DNA of 64,000 bases, taken from assembly GCF_900638585.1 (NCBI RefSeq), contig NZ_LR134523.1, forward strand, positions 372,001-436,000, in the 5' to 3' direction. Of the stretch, positions 57,528 through 64,000 are shown one piece after another. The notes under the pieces are model-generated. The model worked only from the letters and a program-made list of their open reading frames with translations. It was not told the origin of the DNA and made no database searches. Each line of letters starts with the position of its first letter. Positions within the stretch are counted from its first letter, which is position 1. This DNA is from Aedoeadaptatus ivorii. Lineage in GTDB: Bacteria > Bacillota > Clostridia > Tissierellales > Peptoniphilaceae. Both the position numbers and the translations under genes were made by a program.

Positions 57528-58400
57528 CTAGGAGACGGGTTTCGCGCACAATACGGCCATAGAAATGCCCCCGCTTCCCAAATGAGAGCCGATAATGGGG
57601 TTTAAGAGGCCCGTATAGACGGTTTCGATCTCCGTCTTTTCGAGAATCAGCTTTTTCACTTCTTCACAGAGCGCTTCGTTGTCGGCGTGGGACAGATAAC
57701 AGATTCGGTGTGCGGGATCCGGGTCCTCTCCGGCGGTGCGTGCGAGGGTCTTGGTCGCGTTCTTTGCGCCGCGTACCTTTTCGCGAATGGCGAGGACGCC
57801 GTCGTCGCGCATATGGAGGAAGGGCTTAATATTTAAGGCATTTCCCACCAAGGCGCCGACACTCGAAAGGCGCCCGCCGCGGTGTAAGTGGTCCAATTCG
57901 GTGACGATGCCGTAGAGCCCGATATGTGCCTTAAAGCTTTCCAGATCGTCGAAATTTTCCGAAAGATCCATGCCCGCCGCTTGATTCGCCTCCGCCCGGG
58001 CACAGATCAAATTGCCGCCGGCGGTGCAGGTGCGGGTGTCCAAACAGCGGATGGTGCGCTCGGGGTAGCGCGCCTGTAAGAGTTTTGCCGCCACCTCCGA
58101 CTGATGAAACTGCATGGATATGCCGCCGCTCATACAGAGGTATAAGACGTCGAGGCCTTTCTCTAAGTATTGTTCGAAATAGTGTTCATAGATCCCCGGG
58201 GAAATCTGAGAAGTATAGGCGGGTTGTTCTTTAAGCAGCCGGTAGAATGTCAAGATATCGTCGCGCGTGGTATCGTCGCCGATCTCGAAATCGCGACCGC
58301 CGCAAGCGGTCCGCATGGGGATTCTGCGGATATTCGTACTATGAAACAGCTCGGGATATAGGTCCTGAGCGCCGTCTGTCAAAATTTGATAGGATGACAT
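57528..58400 (-). CDS. DegV family fatty-acid-binding protein
   Basis: 290 aa from the ATG after GAGGTG (58400). Opens SSYQILTDGAQDLYPEL. The middle LYLCMSGGISMQFHQSEVA carries the fatty-acid carboxylate-binding loop, and the end IIGSHLGSGGISM is typical. FakB-like proteins present fatty acids to FakA kinase; no fakA is in the window. The 290 bases upstream (58401-58693) hold no gene. Confidence 0.9.
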   Translation of the reverse strand: MSSYQILTDGAQDLYPELFHSTNIRRIPMRTACGGRDFEIGDDTTRDDILTFYRLLKEQPAYTSQISPGIYEHYFEQYLEKGLDVLYLCMSGGISMQFHQSEVAAKLLQARYPERTIRCLDTRTCTAGGNLICARAEANQAAGMDLSENFDDLESFKAHIGLYGIVTELDHLHRGGRLSSVGALVGNALNIKPFLHMRDDGVLAIREKVRGAKNATKTLARTAGEDPDPAHRICYLSHADNEALCEEVKKLILEKTEIETVYTGLLNPIIGSHLGSGGISMAVLCAKPVS

Positions 58401-58693
58401 TTTACACCTCGATCCTTTCTCGTCCCCTCCGCTTGTTCGGAGATAGACGTAAATATTATACCACACTTGCTCGCGTAGTTATCTTCGGAAGCGGAGACGG
58501 GGAAAATCCACGCATAAAAAGCGTTTGCGCGTTTAACAAATAACAATGGAAAGGAAAAATGCCGGTGTATAGCCGTTTTCGTAGGTACAAATGTGAATAT
58601 CATGTATAAAAAACAATTCTTGACACGGCTTCCAAAATCTTGTACGCTTGAACATATCTAAAATTATCTATTTGTGTGAAAAGGAGTACAGAG

Positions 58694-59830
58694 ATGAAGA
58701 TTTCGGGGAACGGCGGAAAACTCGCCATCGGCGCCTTGGCGATGACTTTGTTGGCGGGATGCGCACAAAAGAACGACACGCAGGCGAACGGAGCGCAAGA
58801 GGAAGCAAAGAATGCGCAGACGCAAACCGCCGTCGCCAACGATAAGAAGGCGACCGAGGAAAAGAGCGAAGTCGCGGCGGGCGAGATCGCCAAATTGGGC
58901 CTGGGATTCGATACCACGCTCAAGACCACCGATCAGATGGGAGAAAAGGGCGCATCGGCGCAGGCGGACGGGATGGCGGTGGCCGTGGGCTTTGACACCG
59001 ACGGCAAGATCGTCGATCTCCGTTACGATGTGATTCAACCCAAGGTCGAATTTTCCAATGACGGCGCCTATACCGCCCCGGCGGAGGCCGCCTCTTCGAA
59101 ATTGGAACAGGGCGCGAGCTACGGCATGAAAGAAGCTTCGGAGATCGAGAAGGAATGGGACGAGCAATCCGCCGCCATTTCCGCCTATGCGATCGGAAAG
59201 ACGGTAGAGGAGATCGAGGGGATCGCCACCAAGGAAAAAGACGAGCACCACAAGGCGGTACCCGATGTCGCGGATCTCGCGAGCTCGGTGACCATCGACA
59301 TCGGCGCGTTTCAAAAGCTGGTGCGTGAAGCCTATGACAACGCCCAAGACGCGAGCGGCGGCGAAAAGGTGGGCTTAAAGCTCACCGCCGATACCCAAAA
59401 GTCCAAGGGCGTGGAAGGGGAAAAGGGCCTCAAAGCGGCGATTGAAATCTCCGCCGCGGCGGTTATGATCGATAAAGACGAAAAGATCACCGCCTCGAGA
59501 ATCGACATCTCCGAGCCGACGGCAGAATTTGACGCCGCCGGGAAAGTGAAACAGGCGGATGCCGAAATTAAAAGCAAGAGGGATTTGGGCGATGCGTATC
59601 AGATGAAAGAAGCCTCCGAAATCAAGAAAGAATGGTACGAACAGGCCGACGCTTTTGAGGCGTATGTCGGCGGAAAGACCGCAGAGGAAGTTCTCGCCAT
59701 TCCCACCAAGGAAAAAGACGAGCACCACAAGGCGGTGCCCGATGTAGCGGATCTCGCGAGCTCGGTGACCATCGATATCGGCGACTTGCAAAAACTGGTG
59801 CAAGGTGCCGTAGAAAACGCGAGCAAATAA
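58694..59830 (+). CDS. Lipoprotein with two tandem ~159-residue repeats
   Basis: 378 aa. Lipobox LLAGC, Cys23. A K/E/Q-rich spacer (24-65) precedes two copies of one domain. Each has GLGFDTT or GLKLTADT at the start, a strand V.VGFDTDGKIVDLRYD or VMIDKDEKITASRID, then GMKEASEIEKEWDEQ or QMKEASEIKKEWYEQ, then KEKDEHHKAVPDVADLASSV in both. The pattern resembles uncharacterised clostridial lipoproteins (possibly FMN-binding-like). ATG at 58694 with AAAAGGAG upstream. A TTGACA at 58620 with TACGCT 17 bases on may be its promoter. Function unknown. Confidence 0.8.
   Translation: MKISGNGGKLAIGALAMTLLAGCAQKNDTQANGAQEEAKNAQTQTAVANDKKATEEKSEVAAGEIAKLGLGFDTTLKTTDQMGEKGASAQADGMAVAVGFDTDGKIVDLRYDVIQPKVEFSNDGAYTAPAEAASSKLEQGASYGMKEASEIEKEWDEQSAAISAYAIGKTVEEIEGIATKEKDEHHKAVPDVADLASSVTIDIGAFQKLVREAYDNAQDASGGEKVGLKLTADTQKSKGVEGEKGLKAAIEISAAAVMIDKDEKITASRIDISEPTAEFDAAGKVKQADAEIKSKRDLGDAYQMKEASEIKKEWYEQADAFEAYVGGKTAEEVLAIPTKEKDEHHKAVPDVADLASSVTIDIGDLQKLVQGAVENASK
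59226..59306 (+). repeat. Internal direct repeat, copy 1
   Basis: 81-base segment of the lipoprotein gene repeated at 59703-59783, 477 bases (159 codons) away, with three differences, all synonymous. Confidence 0.9.
59703..59783 (+). repeat. Internal direct repeat, copy 2
   Basis: Second copy of the 81-base segment. The flanking parts of the two domains are much more diverged than this block. Confidence 0.9.
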
Positions 59831-59844
59831 TCCCATAGACGCAT

Positions 59845-59871
59845 AAAAAAAGAGCCATCGGCTCTTTTTTT
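59845..59871. terminator. Bidirectional terminator between the lipoprotein gene and rodA
   Basis: AAAAAAAGAGCC/GGCTCTTTTTTT with a 3-base loop; suits both convergent genes. Confidence 0.88.
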
Positions 59872-59893
59872 GTCCCCGAAATCGGGCATTCTC

Positions 59894-61150
59894 TTATTTT
59901 TTGCGTCGTTCGCGGCGCAGGCGTTCTTTTTGAATTTGGCGCTCGCCATAGGCGGCGAGTTTGTCTTTTAGATCGTCCAAGAAATCGATCTTCGCCGCTT
60001 CGGTGCGCTTTCCGCTTCGATTATAGCGGACGCTGAGGCAGAGGCCGATCATGGCGAGGTTCACCAACTGGAAGGTGCCGCCGTAGCTGATAAAGGGGAG
60101 GGGAATGCCCGTAACGGGCATCAGTCCTAAGGTCATCCCCGCGTTTTCCCACACGTGGATAAACAAGATGCTGAGAAAGCCCATGACCATCAGCCGACCT
60201 GTCGCATCCCGCGCGATCTTTGAGAGGGCGAGCAGACGGTAAAACAAGAGACCGTAGAGGGCGAGCACAACGCTGCCGCCCAAAAACCCCAGCTCTTCGA
60301 CCAAGACCGGAAAGATAAAGTCCGTTTCTTTGGTGGGGATAAAATTGTACTGCGTCTGCGGGCCTTCGTAGAGGCCGCGGCCGAAGAACTTGCCGTTTCC
60401 GATGGCGATGCGCCCTTCGTAGGCCTGATACCCGCTCCCCGAGGTATTGGCGCCCGGACGTAGAAAGTCGAGGATTCGATTTTTCTGGTACTCGTCCAGA
60501 CGGGCATAGAAAAAGGGCAGCGATAGGATCGCGGCACCGGCGGCGCCGATAAAATACTTCCAATCCAGATCGGCAAAAAACAACATAATGCCGATAAAAA
60601 ATAGATAGACCATGGCGGTCCCGAAGTCCGGCTGCAGGAGAATCAATCCCACGGGAAAGCCGGCAAAGACGAGGGCCTTGATAAGTTCCTTGGGATGATT
60701 GATGACCTCGGCGTGGGTTTCGAGATAGGCGGCAAAGCAGATCACCAGAAAGACCTTTACGAATTCCGCCGGCTGAAAGTTCACCGGTCCCAAGGAGAGC
60801 CAGCTCTTTGCGCCCCAAGTGGTGTCGCCGTGACCGAAGAGAAGCGTCGCCACCAAAAGCAAGATACTCAGGCCGTATAAGAACGGGTAGTAGCGCTTCC
60901 AAATGCGGTAATCCAACACCATAAGCCCCATAAGAGCGGCAAAGCCCAAGGCGGTCGCCACCCCCTGCTTTAATAAGTAGGATCCGCTCCCGTAGGTTTT
61001 GGTCGCCGAGGATAGGACGAGAAAGCCCAGGGCGGTGATGGCGAGGACAGAGAAGATCAGCGTAAGATCCACATCCCGCTTTTTGGGCACGAAGTCGGCG
61101 ATGCGTTGTGCCTTAATTTTCAAATTTTTAACGGGTATACCTTTTCGCAT
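59894..61150 (-). CDS. rodA: RodA/FtsW-type peptidoglycan glycosyltransferase
   Basis: 418 aa, SEDS family with 10 membrane helices. Catalytic loop with PDFGTAMVYLF and the signature ENAGMTLGLMPVTGIPLPFISYGGT (key residues). RodA (elongasome) is favoured by the NLKIKA start and length, but SpoVE/FtsW cannot be excluded. Basic C-terminal tail ERLRRERRKK. RBS GGAGG 5 bases before the ATG. Divergent from queG, sharing about 60 bases. Confidence 0.9.
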   Translation of the reverse strand: MRKGIPVKNLKIKAQRIADFVPKKRDVDLTLIFSVLAITALGFLVLSSATKTYGSGSYLLKQGVATALGFAALMGLMVLDYRIWKRYYPFLYGLSILLLVATLLFGHGDTTWGAKSWLSLGPVNFQPAEFVKVFLVICFAAYLETHAEVINHPKELIKALVFAGFPVGLILLQPDFGTAMVYLFFIGIMLFFADLDWKYFIGAAGAAILSLPFFYARLDEYQKNRILDFLRPGANTSGSGYQAYEGRIAIGNGKFFGRGLYEGPQTQYNFIPTKETDFIFPVLVEELGFLGGSVVLALYGLLFYRLLALSKIARDATGRLMVMGFLSILFIHVWENAGMTLGLMPVTGIPLPFISYGGTFQLVNLAMIGLCLSVRYNRSGKRTEAAKIDFLDDLKDKLAAYGERQIQKERLRRERRKK

Positions 61151-61209
61151 GTATACCTCCTTCTAAAGGTTATGATAGTATAAGTATACAACAACGAAGG
61201 GGGCTTGTG

Positions 61210-62121
61210 ATGGATCTCGAAGAAATCAAAAACAAAGCGGGTTTTCACGACCTCGCCCATATCCCCCTTACGGTACTTACGGAAATGGAAGTGATCCTCG
61301 CCGCGCGAAGGGAGGCCGGGGAGCGACTGGATATTGAACCCAAGGACGACCGAAGTCGCTACGACTTTCGGGCGGTGTTCCCCGCGGGCAGGTCAGTCTA
61401 TGTCGCCTTTGAGCAGATTCCCTTCGAGAGAAAATTGTCGGCGCCCCGGGCGGGCTACGGTCGCCTGGCGGGGATCTCGCGCGATGTCGATTACCATCTG
61501 CTTCTTAAACACAAAATCGAAGTCCTGCAGGCGCTTTTAGAAGAAGCGGACCCCACGATCCGCTGTCATCGGCAGATCGATACCGGTCCCCTATACGAGC
61601 GGGGGTTTGCCGCGCGCACCGGGCGTGGATTTATCGGAAGAAACGGCAACTTTATTCACCGCGAATTGGGAAGTTATGTTACCATAGGACTTCTGCTCGT
61701 GGATCGGGATTGCGATGGGGCGGCGGAGATCGAAACGTGTCGCTGCGGAAGCTGTATGCGCTGTGTCCGCGCCTGCCCCGGCGGCGCCATAGACCCTTCG
61801 GGACGGCTATCGCCCACGCGGTGCCGCTCGTGGCTCTCCCAAAAACGGGGACCGCTCAGCGAACGGGAACGGGAGATCCTCGCCGATTCCCTCTACGGCT
61901 GCGACATCTGCCAGGCGGTATGTCCCTTCAATGCCGACATTCCCGCGCGGTTTCAGACGAAAAACCCCCGCACATACATTCCCCTCGACGAGGTGGAGGC
62001 ACAGAGCAATCGTACCTTTCGAGAAAATTTCGGACATATGAGCGGCGCGTGGCGCGGCGCGCGACAATGGAAGAAAAACGCCGAGTACATTCGGGCGTAT
62101 TTCAAAGACAGGAAGAGGTAG
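61210..62121 (+). CDS. queG: Epoxyqueuosine reductase
   Basis: Last step of queuosine tRNA modification; cobalamin and two [4Fe-4S] clusters. 303 aa. GRGFIGRNGNFIHRELGSYV, cluster ligands CRCGSCMRCVRACPGGAI and CGCDICQAVCP-like (YGCDICQAVCPFN). The short form lacks the HEAT-like C-terminus. The ATG at 61210 is 6 bases after GAAGGGGG; the GTG at 61207 is too close. No other queuosine gene is in the window. Confidence 0.92.
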   Translation: MDLEEIKNKAGFHDLAHIPLTVLTEMEVILAARREAGERLDIEPKDDRSRYDFRAVFPAGRSVYVAFEQIPFERKLSAPRAGYGRLAGISRDVDYHLLLKHKIEVLQALLEEADPTIRCHRQIDTGPLYERGFAARTGRGFIGRNGNFIHRELGSYVTIGLLLVDRDCDGAAEIETCRCGSCMRCVRACPGGAIDPSGRLSPTRCRSWLSQKRGPLSEREREILADSLYGCDICQAVCPFNADIPARFQTKNPRTYIPLDEVEAQSNRTFRENFGHMSGAWRGARQWKKNAEYIRAYFKDRKR

Positions 62122-62128
62122 AGAATCT

Positions 62129-62779
62129 ATGCGAATCGATAAGCAAACGGCAGAAAAAGTATATGCGCGATTGGAAGCGATGTTTCCCGACGCGCGGGCG
62201 GAGCTCGATTATACTACGCCCTATGAGCTTTTGGTGGCGACGATTCTCTCTGCCCAATGCACCGATGTACGGGTGAACAAAGTGACGAAGGTGTTGTTCG
62301 AAAAATACAACACCCCCGAGCGCATGGTCGCACTCGATCAAAAGACGCTCGAAGGCTATATCAAAAGTTGCGGCGTCTACCGGAATAAGGCAAAGAACAT
62401 CCTTGGCGCATCCCGCGCCATATTAGAAGACTGGGGCGGCGAGATTCCCCCCACCATCGAGGGCCTGATGACGCTTCCCGGCGTGGGCCGAAAGACCGCC
62501 AATGTGGTGGCATCGAATGTATTGGGGATTCCCGCCATCGCCGTGGATACCCACGTGTTTCGCGTATCCAACCGCATCGGCCTCGCAGAGAGCGACAAGG
62601 TGGAAAAGACCGAGGCGCAACTGATGGAAATCTGGCCCGAAGAGAAGTGGAGCAAGGGACACCATCTGCTGATCTTTTTGGGCCGGCGCATCTGTAAGGC
62701 GAGAACGCCCCTCTGCAGCGAATGCGATTTGAAGCCGTATTGCGAATATTATAAGAGGAACGGGAAAGCCCATGAATGA
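62129..62779 (+). CDS. nth: Endonuclease III
   Basis: 216 aa. Base-excision glycosylase/AP lyase for oxidised pyrimidines. HhH motif LPGVGRKTANVV with catalytic Lys, catalytic Asp in VDTHVFRVSNR, and [4Fe-4S] ligands C-x6-C-x2-C-x5-C (CKARTPLCSECDLKPYC). Overlaps the VanW gene by 8 bases. Confidence 0.97.
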   Translation: MRIDKQTAEKVYARLEAMFPDARAELDYTTPYELLVATILSAQCTDVRVNKVTKVLFEKYNTPERMVALDQKTLEGYIKSCGVYRNKAKNILGASRAILEDWGGEIPPTIEGLMTLPGVGRKTANVVASNVLGIPAIAVDTHVFRVSNRIGLAESDKVEKTEAQLMEIWPEEKWSKGHHLLIFLGRRICKARTPLCSECDLKPYCEYYKRNGKAHE

Positions 62780-64000
62780 AAACTATAAAAACTATCGAAA
62801 AAATAAGCGCGCCGCCTTGAAGCGAAAAAAGCACATAAAGCACGGGGTCCTCTTGGTAACGGCGGTCTTGTTGTTTGTCATTGCCGTTATTTCTGTCCCC
62901 GCTTTTGGAAGAATCAGCCCCGGCCTTACCTATAAGGGCGTGTCTTTGGGGACAAAAAGCGAAAGTGGCGCAAAGACAGCGCTGAAAAATGCCGCGGCGA
63001 CCTTCGATGAACGGGAGATCACCCTTCGCGCCGGTTCGCGCGCTGTGCGCACCGACGCGCACGCACTGGGCCTTTCCTACGATCCCGGCGCGGTGGCGGC
63101 GGCCGCGATGAAACTGAGCCGGGATATGAGGCCGTGGGAGCGGATCGGCGCCTGTTTTGCCAAGCGCGAAGTGGCGATGCCCCTTGCGGTCAATGAAAAG
63201 AAGCTCGCGCGCACGCTCTTTTCCTTTGACGGCACGTTATATGATTTGCCCCTCCCCGCCCGTCCGGTGGCGGACAATGGGGATGCGGTGCGAATCGAAA
63301 AGGGGGAGGCGGGAGAAGTTCCCGATGTGAAAGCGGCCAAAGACGCCCTCGCACTTTATGACGGCGCGCCCGTTAAAATCGAAACCACCGCACAGGAGCC
63401 GGCGCTGAGTGCCGAGGCACTTTCGGGGATTGACGGCGTGCTCGCTATGGTGCGCTCCGACTATACAGATTCCGACCGCGACCGCAAGGCAAATGTGGAA
63501 AACGGCGCCTCGTATTTTCGGCGCATTGTGCTCTCGCCGGAAGAAAAAATCTCTTTTCTGCAGGAGATCGGGGGCATCACCGAAGCCCACGGATTTCGAA
63601 AGGGAGAGATCGTAGAAAACGGAAGAATGGCATCGGGCATCGGAGGCGGCGTCTGCCAAGTTTCCACCGCGCTTTACAATGCGGCGGAAGAGGCGGGGCT
63701 TACGGTGCTTACGAAATTCAACCATTCCCGCCCCGTTCCCTATGCCGAGGAAGGGCTGGATTGCGCAGTGGTGGACGGCTACAAGGATTTGATCTTCAAA
63801 AATTCGTACAAGACGCCGGTATATATCGAAATGCGGGCAGACGGCAAGGAACTGGTGTGTAAGATTTACGGGCCCAAGGCGGAAAAGCCCGATGCCATCG
63901 AACTCGCTACCGAGCGCGTGGCGACCATTCCCGCAGGGGAACAGCGGGAGCTTTCTTCTCAGCTAAAGGCGGGAGAAGAAAGGGTAGAGGTGCCCGCCGT
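62772..64000 (+). CDS. VanW family protein, YoaR-like (3' end cut by window edge)
   Basis: About 409 codons visible, open to the window end. Basic N-terminus and one membrane anchor (about 25-47), then two PG_binding_4-like regions (about 50-210). The VanW domain is seen as GRMASGIGGGVCQVSTALYNAAEEAGL and NHSRPVPYAEEGLDCAV (key residues). Cell-surface, peptidoglycan-associated. No van resistance genes are nearby, so a resistance role is not implied. ATG at 62772 inside the nth end. Confidence 0.9.
   Translation, partial: MNENYKNYRKNKRAALKRKKHIKHGVLLVTAVLLFVIAVISVPAFGRISPGLTYKGVSLGTKSESGAKTALKNAAATFDEREITLRAGSRAVRTDAHALGLSYDPGAVAAAAMKLSRDMRPWERIGACFAKREVAMPLAVNEKKLARTLFSFDGTLYDLPLPARPVADNGDAVRIEKGEAGEVPDVKAAKDALALYDGAPVKIETTAQEPALSAEALSGIDGVLAMVRSDYTDSDRDRKANVENGASYFRRIVLSPEEKISFLQEIGGITEAHGFRKGEIVENGRMASGIGGGVCQVSTALYNAAEEAGLTVLTKFNHSRPVPYAEEGLDCAVVDGYKDLIFKNSYKTPVYIEMRADGKELVCKIYGPKAEKPDAIELATERVATIPAGEQRELSSQLKAGEERVEVPA

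Noticed and set aside
62772-64000. VanW-family gene as a sign of vancomycin resistance
   Set aside because: VanW-like YoaR proteins are common in susceptible Firmicutes, and no vanA/H/X or VanS/R genes are present.

Overview
The window is a 64 kb chromosomal stretch from a fairly GC-rich, non-spore-type anaerobic Firmicute. My best guess is Tissierellia/Peptoniphilaceae-like. This is inferred from gene content and not from any search. Supporting signs are the CtsR-McsA-McsB-ClpC stress operon, AAAGGAGG-type ribosome binding sites, frequent GTG/TTG starts and 4-bp gene overlaps. Anaerobic signs are a hybrid cluster protein, a four-subunit 2-oxoacid:ferredoxin oxidoreductase and a K+-dependent type membrane pyrophosphatase.

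Layout. 1-9.1 kb: nicotinate phosphoribosyltransferase (minus, cut by the window edge), an ABC-F ATPase, a translationally coupled polyphosphate pair (ppx-ppk1), an O6-methylguanine methyltransferase fused to a long lysine-rich tail, and a CPA1-type cation/proton antiporter. 9.1-17.5 kb: tRNA-Thr, an SLH-only secreted protein, RDD protein and SppA (minus), then DUF2140, CNNM/CBS, cation diffusion facilitator, TraX and an ABC exporter. 17.5-23.1 kb: tmRNA, a DUF4177 protein, and a five-gene ABC importer operon that contains a cytoplasmic alkaline-phosphatase-superfamily hydrolase. 23.2-25.6 kb: tRNA-Val followed by a short AT-rich remnant of an integrated phage-like element. A repeat of the tRNA 3' end bounds it, and it carries a decayed MuF-type minor head protein with a toxin-like C-terminus plus a possible immunity gene. 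25.7-29.5 kb (minus): 2-oxoacid:ferredoxin oxidoreductase operon with a P-loop NTPase at the front and a ferritin-like protein at the end. 29.7-32.5 kb: a basic protein, a Crp/Fnr regulator and hcp with an inverted-repeat operator. 33.1-39.7 kb: the lower glycolytic operon gap-pgk-tpiA-gpmI-eno plus sixA and gloA. 39.8-46.4 kb: a 46-nt palindrome, murA and a Dpp/Opp-type peptide ABC importer. 46.4-50.5 kb: gamma-glutamyltransferase (minus), secG, membrane pyrophosphatase. 50.5-56.7 kb: ctsR-mcsA-mcsB-clpC-radA-DUF5684. 56.8-64 kb: L25/Ctc and DegV (minus), an internally duplicated lipoprotein, rodA (minus), queG, nth and a VanW-family protein cut by the window end.

Functional themes. Phosphate and energy metabolism recur: polyP kinase/phosphatase, pyrophosphatase, glycolysis, and a phosphoester-type importer-hydrolase operon. 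So does anaerobic redox chemistry: ferredoxin oxidoreductase, hcp, ferritin-like protein. The least ordinary parts are the tRNA-Val element remnant with its MuF toxin/immunity-like pair, the lysine-tailed DNA repair protein, an ABC-F protein in which both halves of one composite ATP site are degenerate, the palindrome upstream of murA, and the operator placed at about -41.5 in front of hcp.
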